DNA of 64,000 bases from contig NZ_LYVO01000003.1 of assembly GCF_001984055.1 (NCBI RefSeq), positions 1 to 64,000 on the forward strand. Reading direction: 5' to 3'. This document shows, piece by piece, positions 17,395 through 25,175 of the stretch (its first letter is position 1; each line of letters opens with the position of its first letter). The DNA is from Variovorax sp. KK3 (lineage in GTDB: Bacteria; Pseudomonadota; Gammaproteobacteria; Burkholderiales; Burkholderiaceae_C). The translations under genes were made by a program, and so were the position numbers. A model generated the notes under the pieces. That model was not told the DNA's origin. It did no database searches and worked only from the letters and a program-made list of their open reading frames with translations.

Positions 17395-18399
17395 CTACTT
17401 GTCCTTGGCGTAGGTCGCGGCGTAGCGGTCGACCAGCAGCCGGCCCGACGCGATCGGGCTATAGCGCGCGCCGTCGCCCACGCAGCTCGGGATGCACTCG
17501 ATCAACGCGTCGTAGTTGGGCATGCAGAAATACGGGATCGACAACCGGCGAGCGCGCGCGCCCAGGCCTTCGGGCGGGTTCACCACGCGGTGCATCGTCG
17601 AGACGAAGCGGTCGTTGGTCCAGCGCATCATGATGTCGCCGATGTTGATGACGAAGGCGCCCGCGATCTTCGGCACGTCGAGCCAGCCGCCTTCGGGCAA
17701 CTGCACCTGCAGCCCGCCGGGCGCGTCGTCGACCTTCAGGATCGTGATGGCCGTGGTGTCGGAATGCGCGCCCGAGCGTTCCTCGCCCTTCTCCGGCGGC
17801 CGTTCGAGCCCGGGGTAGTGGATGGTGCGCAGGATGCTGTTGTGGCGGTCGATGCGCGATGCGAAGTAGGCCGGGTCGAGGTCCAGCACCTCCGCGAAGA
17901 TGCGCAGGATGTCGGCGGACAGCCGCTCCATCTCGCGGTAGTACGCCGTCATCGCGGGCCGCAGCGCGGCCGGGCGCTCGGGCCACAGGTTGGGCGTGAA
18001 GTTGTCGCCGGCCTCCGGGCAGGTGAAGTACGGGCCCTCGCCCACGTCCAGCGGGCCGATGGCGAAGCTTTCGTGCAGCGAGGGCTTGAGCGTCGGGTCG
18101 ATGTGCTTGCCGATGGTCTTCACGCCCATCGCGCCATAGCCCTTGTAGGCGGTGCCCACGGGTTTGCGGATGCGGTTCTTTTCTGCCAGCGGCAGGTCGA
18201 AGAAGGCGAGCGCCTCGCGGTACAGGTCGTCGATCGCTGCCTCTGGCACGCCGTGGCCGGTCACGACCAGGAAGCCGAGGCCTTCACAGGCCTGCTGCAC
18301 GGCATCCGCCACCTCGCGGCGGCCGGTCGGCGAACCGTCGAAGAAGGGGTGGATGTCGATCACCGGGATGGCGTGGACGCGGTCCATGACGAAGCTCAT
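17395..18399 (-). CDS. Isopenicillin N synthase-like 2OG-Fe(II) dioxygenase
   Basis: Non-haem iron oxygenase of 334 residues. The N-terminal DIOX_N-type region (IPVIDIHPFF, GFLVVTGHGVPEAAI) precedes the catalytic jelly roll. Iron ligands H212 and D214 (AHSDTTA) and H270 (STMHRV) and the 2-oxoglutarate-binding R285/S287 pair (RRLSIPYF) are all present, so it should use 2-oxoglutarate. Substrate unknown. The start at 18399 is supported by AAGGAGA. It forms a unit with the downstream Bug receptor and is divergent from a LysR regulator, the standard arrangement for an inducible catabolic pair. Confidence 0.88.
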   Translation of the reverse strand: MSFVMDRVHAIPVIDIHPFFDGSPTGRREVADAVQQACEGLGFLVVTGHGVPEAAIDDLYREALAFFDLPLAEKNRIRKPVGTAYKGYGAMGVKTIGKHIDPTLKPSLHESFAIGPLDVGEGPYFTCPEAGDNFTPNLWPERPAALRPAMTAYYREMERLSADILRIFAEVLDLDPAYFASRIDRHNSILRTIHYPGLERPPEKGEERSGAHSDTTAITILKVDDAPGGLQVQLPEGGWLDVPKIAGAFVINIGDIMMRWTNDRFVSTMHRVVNPPEGLGARARRLSIPYFCMPNYDALIECIPSCVGDGARYSPIASGRLLVDRYAATYAKDK

Positions 18400-18504
18400 G
18401 CGGGGTCTCCTTGGATGGAATCGAGATTGACGGCGCGATGCCGCCTGCGCACGATCGATGCTAGGGGCGCGCCCCGCAGCCGGATGCGACCGGCATGAAT
18501 ATGG

Positions 18505-19512
18505 ATGAAACCCGGTATGAAACCCATCGATGGCGCATCGGCCGCCCAGCTGCAGTCGCTGCGCGGCCGTCCCTTCGGCGTCGAGATCCAGCACCTGCTC
18601 GCCTTCCTCGCCATCTACGAGGAGCGCCAGGTCACGCTGGCGGCGCGGCGACTGGGTCGCACGCAGTCGGCGCTGAGTCATTCGCTGTCACGCCTGCGCG
18701 AATTGCTGCGCGACGAACTGTTCGTGTTGCGTGGCGGCGAGATGTGGCCGACGCAGGTTGCGCAGCAGCTGCATCCCACCATCCACGAGGCCGTGGCGCT
18801 GATCGATTCGCTGCACGAGGAGCGGCGCGTGTTCGACCCCTTGCGCGACAGCTTCGAGCTGCGCATCGGCATGACCGACTATGCCGAGAAGGTGTATTCG
18901 CCGCGGCTGTGGATGGCGCTGGAGCGACGCGCGCCCGGCGTGCGCCTGACGGTGCGCGCCATCGATCGCTATGCCGCCGAGGGCATGCTGCTCGGTGATG
19001 CCGTCGACATGGCGATCGTCGGCAACCCGGTGCTGGCCGATGCCGCGATCCAGTGCGACGAACTGCTGGCCGACCCCTACGTCGTGGCCTGCGCGCGCCG
19101 AACCCACGGCGGCGCGATGGACCTGGCCGCCTATCTGGCCGCGCCGCATCTGCGGGTGGCGGTGGGGCAGGGCGAGTACAGCGCGGTCGATGCGGTGCTG
19201 AAGGCGGCCGGGCATCGGCGCGACATCCGCTGCATCGTGCCGAGCTTCCTGCGCGTGCCGGCCATGCTGGAGGGCTCCACGCTGGTGGCCACGCTCGCAC
19301 AGGGCGTGTTTTCCGACCTGGAGGGCGCCGCGCGTTCAGTCATCGAGCTGCAGCCGCCGCCCTTCGACATCGACCCTGTGCGCATCGTGCTGCTGTCGCC
19401 GGGACGCGCGCGGGCGTCGAGCGCGCAGCGCTGGGTGCGTGAGCTGATCCTCGGGCTGGGCTCGCCCGGTGCTGGTGCTGGTGCTGGGGCTGGGGCTGGT
19501 GTTGGCCGCTAG
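18505..19512 (+). CDS. LysR-family transcriptional regulator
   Basis: A 335-residue regulator. The winged helix-turn-helix (about 27-85) contains FLAIYEERQVTLAARRLGRTQSALSHSL without gaps, and a LysR effector domain (about 110-315) follows. It resembles the NodD/NahR-like subgroup in its FELRIGMTDYAEKVYSPRL segment. The C-terminus ends in a Gly-Ala tail encoded by a six-base tandem repeat. ATG codons at 18505 and 18517 are both possible starts. It is divergent from the 2OG oxygenase gene; ATGC-N5-GCAT at 18484-18496 in the shared 105-base spacer is a possible half of its operator. Confidence 0.88.
   Translation: MKPGMKPIDGASAAQLQSLRGRPFGVEIQHLLAFLAIYEERQVTLAARRLGRTQSALSHSLSRLRELLRDELFVLRGGEMWPTQVAQQLHPTIHEAVALIDSLHEERRVFDPLRDSFELRIGMTDYAEKVYSPRLWMALERRAPGVRLTVRAIDRYAAEGMLLGDAVDMAIVGNPVLADAAIQCDELLADPYVVACARRTHGGAMDLAAYLAAPHLRVAVGQGEYSAVDAVLKAAGHRRDIRCIVPSFLRVPAMLEGSTLVATLAQGVFSDLEGAARSVIELQPPPFDIDPVRIVLLSPGRARASSAQRWVRELILGLGSPGAGAGAGAGAGVGR
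19468..19503 (+). repeat. Six-unit hexanucleotide tandem repeat
   Basis: Six in-frame copies of GGTGCT or its variants GGGGCT and GGTGTT at the very 3' end of the LysR gene, encoding Gly-Ala dipeptides just before the stop. The unit is a multiple of three, so copy-number change would alter tail length without shifting frame. Confidence 0.85.
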
Positions 19513-19853
19513 TAGCGGATCGTCACGCCGGCCTTGACGCCCTTGTTGTCCTTGCCGTCGGAGTGCGCGCCGGCCGAGAACGAAACGTCGCCGCCCGTGC
19601 TCGCGCCCAGCGAATAGCTGGGGCGTCCGGCAGAGGTATCGACGCCGCCGTAGGCGCCGCTGCCGTCCTTGTTCTGGACGCCGAGCGTCGCGCCGTTGGC
19701 GGTCGCCGACTTCTCGGTCGGGGCCACGTTGGGGCTGACGTAGATGGAACCTTCGTCGTTGCTTTCGAGCGGCACCTTCGGGGCTTCTGCATGGGCCGCC
19801 ATGCAGGCGGCGACGAGGATGAGGAATGTTGCAATGGGCTTGTTCATGGCCAT
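19509..19853 (-). CDS. Small secreted hypothetical protein
   Basis: A 114-residue protein with a clean signal peptide (MAMNKPIATFLILVAACMAAHAEA). The mature part is rich in Gly, Ser, Ala, Asp and Lys with no Cys, and has beta-prone stretches such as YGGVDTSAGRPSYSLGAS and VKAGVTIRY. Ending in an aromatic residue after alternating hydrophobics hints at an outer-membrane or surface beta structure, but this is weak. Its 3' end overlaps the LysR stop by four bases on the opposite strand. Function unknown. Confidence 0.65.
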   Translation of the reverse strand: MAMNKPIATFLILVAACMAAHAEAPKVPLESNDEGSIYVSPNVAPTEKSATANGATLGVQNKDGSGAYGGVDTSAGRPSYSLGASTGGDVSFSAGAHSDGKDNKGVKAGVTIRY

Positions 19854-20058
19854 GTTTCAACCTTAGCCGAAGCCGCGCGCCGATCCGGCGTGCACCGGCC
19901 TCGACGCTCTCGCCGGCTTCTGGATGCGTTGCATTCGAGCATCGAAACCGTGTGCAAGTGTGTCGGTCATGAGGCCGTGTTGCCGTCGCCTCCTCCCGGA
20001 GCGACTAGTATCCCGCCCGTATCGTCCCGGAAAGTCCGGTGGGCAGGAGACATCATCG

Positions 20059-21390
20059 ATGCAGGAATCAGCAGTTCAGCCATGCGATGTGCTCGTCGTC
20101 GGCGGTGGGCCGGCCGGTTCGACCATCGCCGCGCTGTTGGCCCGCGAGGGACGCAGCGTCGTGCTGCTCGAGAAAGAGCACCACCCGCGCTTCCACATCG
20201 GTGAATCGCTGTTGCCGGGCAACGTTGAGCTGTTCGACAAGCTCGGCGTGCGTGAAGAAGTCGAGAAGATCGGCATGCCGAAATTCGGCATCGAGTTCGT
20301 GCCGCCGGACCTGGACTACTGCAGCTACGTCGACTTCTCCGAAGGCTGGGACCCGAGCAAGGCTTCAGCCTGGCAGGTGCGCCGTTCGGAGCTCGACGAG
20401 CTGCTGTTCCGCCATGCCGCCAAGTCGGGGGCGCAGGCCATCGAAGGCGCGAAGGTGGGCCAGATCGACATCGACACGACCGGTGCCACGGTGCAGGCCA
20501 CGCTCGACGACGGCGCCCTGCGCAGCTGGCGCGCCCGCTTCATCGTCGACGCCAGCGGACGCGACACGGTGCTGGCCAACAAGCTGAAGTGCAAGAACAA
20601 GAACACCGACCACAACAGCACCGCGCTCTTCGGCCATTTCCGCGGCGCCCGGCGGCTCGAGGGCAAGCGCGAGGGCAACATCAGCATCTGCTGGTTCGAG
20701 CACGGCTGGTTCTGGTTCATTCCGCTGGCCGACGGCACCACAAGCGTCGGCGCGGTGTGCTGGGCCTACTACCTGAAGGCGCGCGACAAGCCGCTGAAAG
20801 ACTACTTCTTCGACACCATCGCGCTGTGTCCCGAACTGCACGACCGGCTCAAGCACGCGACGCTGGTCGACGACAAGGTCCACGCCACCGGCAACTTCTC
20901 GTACGCGAGCACGCATGCCACCGGCGAGCGCTACCTGATGGTGGGCGACGCCTTTACCTTCATCGACCCGATGTTCTCGTCGGGCGTGTTCCTGGCGATG
21001 CAGAGTGCCTTCGACGGGGCACGGCTGGTGCAGACCGCGCTCGACCGGCCGTCGGCGCTGCCGGCGGCGCGAGCGGCGCTGGAAGCCCGCATGCGCCAGG
21101 GCCCGCGCGACTACTCGTGGTTCATCTACCGCGTGACCAACCCGACGATCCGCGACATGTTCATGCACCCGCAGAACCGCTTCAAGATCAAGCAGGGGTT
21201 GATGTCGCTGCTGGCCGCCGACCTCGACCACGGCCCGGCCTACCGGCGCTCGCTGTGGATGTTCAAGGTGGTCTATTACGTCGTCTCGGTGCTCAACTGG
21301 CGCCGCACCTATGCCGGCTGGAAGCGCCACCGCTTCAACATCCGCGACATGGGCGCGCTGCGCGGCGAAACCATCATGAAGGCCGACTGA
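20059..21390 (+). CDS. Flavin-dependent halogenase-like FAD oxidoreductase
   Basis: A 443-residue FAD protein of the tryptophan-halogenase/NAD(P)/FAD-dependent oxidoreductase type. It has the dinucleotide motif GGGPAGS (15-21), HPRFHIGESLLPG, K75 in GMPKFGIEF at the place of the halogenase catalytic lysine, the WxWxIP signature (WFWFIP, 217-222) and GDAFTFIDPMFSSGV. These features favour halogenase or closely related chemistry over a hydroxylase, though halogenase-like proteins without proven halogenation are common. AGGAGA precedes the chosen ATG; the frame extends upstream without support. No carrier protein, polyketide or NRPS gene is nearby; a methyltransferase converges from the other strand. 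Confidence 0.8.
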   Translation: MQESAVQPCDVLVVGGGPAGSTIAALLAREGRSVVLLEKEHHPRFHIGESLLPGNVELFDKLGVREEVEKIGMPKFGIEFVPPDLDYCSYVDFSEGWDPSKASAWQVRRSELDELLFRHAAKSGAQAIEGAKVGQIDIDTTGATVQATLDDGALRSWRARFIVDASGRDTVLANKLKCKNKNTDHNSTALFGHFRGARRLEGKREGNISICWFEHGWFWFIPLADGTTSVGAVCWAYYLKARDKPLKDYFFDTIALCPELHDRLKHATLVDDKVHATGNFSYASTHATGERYLMVGDAFTFIDPMFSSGVFLAMQSAFDGARLVQTALDRPSALPAARAALEARMRQGPRDYSWFIYRVTNPTIRDMFMHPQNRFKIKQGLMSLLAADLDHGPAYRRSLWMFKVVYYVVSVLNWRRTYAGWKRHRFNIRDMGALRGETIMKAD

Positions 21391-21401
21391 ATTCCGACCG
21401 A

Positions 21402-21429
21402 CGCCGGCCCACGCAGGCCTGCGCCGGCG
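21402..21429. terminator. Possible bidirectional terminator stem
   Basis: GC-rich inverted repeat between two convergent genes: outer arms CGCCGG and CCGGCG enclose the perfect palindrome CGCAGGCCTGCG with a four-base bulge. No T-run follows on either strand, so intrinsic termination is uncertain. Confidence 0.3.
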
Positions 21430-21436
21430 GCAGGCT

Positions 21437-22207
21437 TCAGCCGGGCCTGACCGCGGTGTACTCCGAAAAGATGCCGACTTCGGTGTGCCGCCGCACCGCC
21501 TGGAAGCCGGCGGCCTCGAGCGCCGCGACGATCTGCGCCGGCGGGATGCAGGCTTCGATCGTGTCCCAGTAGTAGCGCCACAGCTCGGAGGTGCCGCGCT
21601 CGCGCGCCACCACGCGCGCGATCACGGGAACGAGCAGTCGCATGTAGGCCTTGAGCAGCGCGTTGCCGAAGGCGCCCTTCGGCCGGCTGATCTCGAGGAT
21701 CAGCAGCTTGCCCCCGGGCCGCAGCACGCGGTGGAATTCCGCCAGCGCCCGATTCACGTCCGACACGTGGCGGAAGGCATGGCCCATGGTGAGGAAGTCG
21801 GCCTGGCCGTCGGCGCACGGCAGTTCTTCGGCTCGCCCGACCCGCAGCTCCACGCCCGGCAAGGCGGCGTGCTTCATCATCCCGACGCTCGGATCGACGC
21901 CGACCAAGCTGCCCGCCGGGCCGATGCGTGCACAGGCCTCGCGGGCCAGCAGGCCGGTGCCGACGCCCACGTCCACCACTCGGTCACCGGGCGCCAGGCC
22001 GGCGCGCTGCAGCGCCATGCGCCGGTAGCGGGGGCCGGTGCCCAGCGCCATGACGCGCTCGATGCGGTCGTAGTCGCTGGCCGTCTCGTCGAAGATGCGG
22101 CGCAGGAAGCGCTGGTGCTCGGCCTCGTCCCGGTAGTAGTCCGGCAGCGGCGTGTGGGGCATTTGCACGCGCGCTGCGGCGGCGTCGGGTTCGGGTGTGG
22201 CGCTCAT
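21437..22207 (-). CDS. UbiE/COQ5-like class I SAM-dependent methyltransferase
   Basis: A 256-residue methyltransferase with the SAM motif VVDVGVGTGLLAREA (about 77-91), an acidic residue after the second strand (GVDPSVGMM), and the UbiE-like segment HRVLRPGGKLLILEISRP. FDETASDYDRIERVMALGTG at the N-terminus resembles ubiquinone/menaquinone methyltransferases. The isolated setting and divergent N-terminus make a housekeeping UbiE role unlikely; it may methylate a specialised aromatic. It is convergent with the halogenase-like gene and upstream-adjacent to a clpP paralogue. Confidence 0.8.
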   Translation of the reverse strand: MSATPEPDAAAARVQMPHTPLPDYYRDEAEHQRFLRRIFDETASDYDRIERVMALGTGPRYRRMALQRAGLAPGDRVVDVGVGTGLLAREACARIGPAGSLVGVDPSVGMMKHAALPGVELRVGRAEELPCADGQADFLTMGHAFRHVSDVNRALAEFHRVLRPGGKLLILEISRPKGAFGNALLKAYMRLLVPVIARVVARERGTSELWRYYWDTIEACIPPAQIVAALEAAGFQAVRRHTEVGIFSEYTAVRPG

Positions 22208-22246
22208 GGGGCGCCATCATAGGCAGGGCCTCGATCGGCCCCGAAT

Positions 22247-22846
22247 TCAACCCTTCAGTTCGGTCTTGCGCTGGATGACGCGCGAGACCAGGCCGTACTC
22301 CACCGCCTCCTCGGCCGAGAGCCACCGGTCGCGTTCGATGTCGTTCATCACGGCGTCGAAGGACTTGCCGGTCTCGCGCGCGATGGTGCGCGCGATGCGC
22401 TCGCGGGCCTTGATGATTTCCTGCGCATGGATCGCGATGTCGCTGGCCGGGCCGCCGGCGCCGCCGCTGGGCTGGTGGATCAGGAAGCGCGTGTTCGGCA
22501 GGCAGAAGCGGCGCTCGCGCGGCACCGCCAGGTAGAGGTGCGTGGCCGCGCTGCCCACCCAGCCGGTGCCGATCATGCGCACCGGCGCCGCGATGAAGCG
22601 CACCACGTCGTGGATCGTGTCGCCCGACTCCAGGTGGCCACCGGGCGAGCTGACCAGGATGTCGATGGGTGCGTCGCTGTCGGCGTCGAGCGCGATCAGC
22701 CGCCGCGTCACGTCGCGCGCAGCGGCGTCGGTGATCTGGCCGAAGATCAGCAGCGTGCGCGACTTGAAGGCCTTCTCTTCCAGGTAGGAGCTCGCGCGGG
22801 CTTCGGCCAGCGGTGCGCCAGGTTCGTCTTCGTCAGGGGATTGCAT
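22247..22846 (-). CDS. ClpP-family serine protease subunit, stand-alone paralogue
   Basis: A 199-residue ClpP-type peptidase. Ungapped comparison with E. coli ClpP places S99 (VGSAAT), H124 (LIHQP) and D173 (ERDRWLS) at the triad positions, and RFCLPN, DIAIHAQEI and SAEEAVEYGLV are strongly ClpP-like. The nucleophile context GSAAT differs from the usual QAASMG, and the N-terminal extension is acidic, so it is a divergent paralogue. No clpX or tig gene is adjacent, so it is unlikely to be the main housekeeping ClpP. It could mix with ClpP1 or serve a dedicated unfoldase. Confidence 0.85.
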   Translation of the reverse strand: MQSPDEDEPGAPLAEARASSYLEEKAFKSRTLLIFGQITDAAARDVTRRLIALDADSDAPIDILVSSPGGHLESGDTIHDVVRFIAAPVRMIGTGWVGSAATHLYLAVPRERRFCLPNTRFLIHQPSGGAGGPASDIAIHAQEIIKARERIARTIARETGKSFDAVMNDIERDRWLSAEEAVEYGLVSRVIQRKTELKG

Positions 22847-23039
22847 GGTGTTCCTCGGTTCGCGGTGCGATGCGTAACGGCCGGAATGGGCTGGCTGGCA
22901 TCGCCTGCACGGAACAGCTTAACCCCGTGCCGCTTGTGCTGCAGCGCGGCCGGCGACATCGCGTGAAGGCGGGATCGTCAAACGCAGCGTCGCCGCCTAC
23001 GATGGGGCCACGCTGTCACACCGCCACTCGCATTCGCTG

Positions 23040-23949
23040 TCACGCCGTGTCGTCCGTCCCTCGAGGCGCCAGGAAGAAGCGCCGCAGGGACTCGGCCGTC
23101 TCCACCGGCGCTTCTTCGGCGAAGAAGTGTCCTGCCTCGACGGCATGACCCTGCACGTCCTCAGCCCATTCGCGCCACAGTGCCAACGGGCCGCCCGCGT
23201 CGGCATACCAGGTGTCGAGCGCGCCACCGGCGCCCCACAGCGCCAGCAATGGGCAGGTGATGCGGCGGCCGGCCGCGATGTCGGCCTGGTCGTGCGCGCG
23301 GTCGATCGTGGCCGCGGCGCGGTACTCCTCGCAGATGGCATGCACGTGCGCGGGATCGCGAAGCGCATCGACGTACGCGGCGCGCGCGTCGTGCCCGAAG
23401 GCACTCGCGGGCGTGCCCCAGCCGCCAAGCGCGGCGTCGACGAAGGCCTCGGGTGCGGCAGCCAGCAATTGCTCCGGCAACGGCTCCGGCTGCGCCAGCA
23501 GCGACCAGGGCCAGTAACCCATCGCCATGCGCGCATCGGCGCGCGCCCAGACCGTTTCGGTGGGCAGGATGTCGAGCACCGCGAGGCGTTGCACATGGCC
23601 CGGATGGTCCAGCGCGAGCCGGTACGCGACACGCCCGCCACGATCATGGCCGGCAAGCGAAAAGCGTTCGAAGCCGAGGGCCCGCATCACGTCGACCATC
23701 CTGCGCCATCGCACGCTTGGCATAGGGCGCATGGTCCGTCGTCGAGGGCGGGCAGCCGCTCGCGCCGTAGCCCCGCAGGTCGGCGCAGATCACGGTGAAG
23801 TCGTCCGCGAGCGTGGCGGCCACGTCGTGCCACATGCGATGCGTTTGCGGGAAGCCGTGCAGCAGCAGCAGCGGCGGGCCCTCGCCGCCGCGGCGCACGA
23901 AGATGCGCGCTTCGCCGGCATCGACCTGGAGCGTGTCGAAGCCGGCCAT
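23040..23949 (-). pseudogene. Haloacetate dehalogenase-like alpha/beta-hydrolase, frameshifted
   Basis: Two adjacent reading frames together form one hydrolase. The first, from ATG 23949, gives [32 protein letters not shown] and [10 protein letters not shown], up to [11 protein letters not shown]. The second continues with [27 protein letters not shown] and ends at 23040. The join lies near 23700 and is explained by loss of two bases (or gain of one). GHDRGGR supplies an Asp nucleophile with two arginines, LDILPT an Asp and EAGHFF a His, as in fluoroacetate/haloacetate dehalogenases. The halide-binding His-Trp is YWPW here (Pro for His). Either a broken gene or a sequencing error. It lies five bases after arsC. 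Confidence 0.75.
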
Positions 23950-23954
23950 GGCGT

Positions 23955-24386
23955 TCAGGCCTTGCGGCGCTTGCCGCTGTCGCGCACCACCTCGCCATCG
24001 GATTTGGTGAAGGGCGGCAGCGGACCATCGACCGGCAGGATCTCCAGCACTTCTTCGGACGGACGGCAGAGCTTCGTGCCCAGCGGCGTGACGACGATGG
24101 GCCGGTTCAACAGGATCGGGTGCTGGCCGATGAAATCGAGCAGTTGCTCGTCGGTCCACTTCGGATTGCCCAAGTCCAGCTCGGCATAGGGAGTGCCCTT
24201 CTCGCGCAGCAGCGCGCGCAGGGGCTGGCCGGTGGACTCGGCCATCGCGAGCAGCGTCTCGCGGCTCGGCGGCGTCTTCAGATACTCCACGACGGTGGGC
24301 TCGATGCCCGCGTGGCGAATCAGCGCGAGCGTGTTGCGCGATGTGCCGCACGAGGGGTTGTGATAGATGGTGACTTGATCGGGCAT
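23955..24386 (-). CDS. arsC: Arsenate reductase, glutaredoxin-coupled ArsC type
   Basis: A 143-residue ArsC that reduces arsenate to arsenite using glutathione and glutaredoxin. The catalytic C13 lies in [12 protein letters not shown] with R17 in the CxxxR loop, and [14 protein letters not shown] carries the downstream arginine site. The ATG at 24386 yields the normal start [12 protein letters not shown]. No arsR, arsB or acr3 is adjacent, so it may be a house-keeping or Spx-like paralogue, although the residues favour a real reductase. The following dehalogenase-like gene starts five bases on and is probably co-transcribed. Confidence 0.88.
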   Translation of the reverse strand: MPDQVTIYHNPSCGTSRNTLALIRHAGIEPTVVEYLKTPPSRETLLAMAESTGQPLRALLREKGTPYAELDLGNPKWTDEQLLDFIGQHPILLNRPIVVTPLGTKLCRPSEEVLEILPVDGPLPPFTKSDGEVVRDSGKRRKA

Positions 24387-24468
24387 GACCGGGATTGTGA
24401 AACAACGCAAAGGGCGCGGCGTGCCTTCGACAGGCAGCGCCGCGCCCATGGGGCGAAAGCTCGCGCGC

Positions 24469-24975
24469 TTACTTCTTCACGCCGACCGAGCCCGACCCCT
24501 GTGCCGATCCGCCTGCGCCGACGCCGCCGCCGATGGGCTGCAGCACGCCGCCCAGCGAGCCGGCCGTGCCCGTCACGCCGTTGACCGCTCCGCCCACGGC
24601 GTTGGTCGCACCGCCCACCGCATTGGTGGCGCCACCTACCGCGCCGGTCGCGCCCTGCACGCCCCCGTTGACCGTGGAGCCCACGCCGCCCAGCGAGCCA
24701 CCGCTCGCGCTGCCGGAGGTGCTTGCGCCGGTGTTCGCACCCGCACGCGTCTGCGCGCCTGCGCCGGCGTTCGCGCCCCGCTGCTGGCGTTGCGGCTGCG
24801 AAGGCTGCGCGTTGCCACCGCCCGAGGCGTTCACGTCGGCCTGCACGCCGACGCCCACGCCGACGTTCGGCGTCTGCACGGTCTGTGCGTTGGCGATGCC
24901 GCCCGCGGCCAGCAGGCCGGCGAGCAAGGCGCCGAGGACGATGTGCTTCGGATGGTGTTGTGCTTGGTTCTTCAT
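24469..24975 (-). CDS. Secreted Gly/Ala/Asn-rich repeat protein
   Basis: A 168-residue protein with a signal peptide (HIVLGALLAGLLAAGGIANAQ). The mature chain is low-complexity: VGVGVGVQADVN, a Gln-rich patch, then repeated GGATNAVGGATNAVGGAV units (about 110-135) and GSLGGV boxes. It has no Cys and few charges, so it looks like a surface, matrix or cell-envelope filler protein. Two lysines end it. Nothing nearby indicates a role, and the composition makes homology searches unreliable. Confidence 0.65.
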   Translation of the reverse strand: MKNQAQHHPKHIVLGALLAGLLAAGGIANAQTVQTPNVGVGVGVQADVNASGGGNAQPSQPQRQQRGANAGAGAQTRAGANTGASTSGSASGGSLGGVGSTVNGGVQGATGAVGGATNAVGGATNAVGGAVNGVTGTAGSLGGVLQPIGGGVGAGGSAQGSGSVGVKK

Positions 24976-25175
24976 GTGTGACTTTCCCTTTCTTTCAATG
25001 AATGGTCACTGTCATGGAGCCGGCCGAAGGGGCCAGTCCGGGTTGGACCATAGGGCGCCGTGGTTTCCGCGCCATGTGCGGCGCCGCCGGGCGTGGATGT
25101 GGGAACCGGCCGTCGGCGAAATCGCGGCGTGATGCGTTGGGCCTCCAGGGTTTACGAAGCGTTTACAACGGGGCC

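Noticed and set aside
19980-20011. TTGCCG and TAGTAT as a promoter for the halogenase-like gene
   Set aside because: The two boxes are 20 bases apart, too far for a convincing sigma70 promoter.
22535-22560. Apparent Thr in place of the catalytic Ser in the ClpP paralogue (AAT)
   Set aside because: Ungapped alignment back from RFCLPN puts S99 of GSAAT at the nucleophile position, so the triad is intact.
24469-24975. Gly-Ala-rich frame as an antisense artefact
   Set aside because: The minus-strand frame has a proper signal peptide and regular repeats, so it was kept as a gene and the plus-strand frame was dropped.
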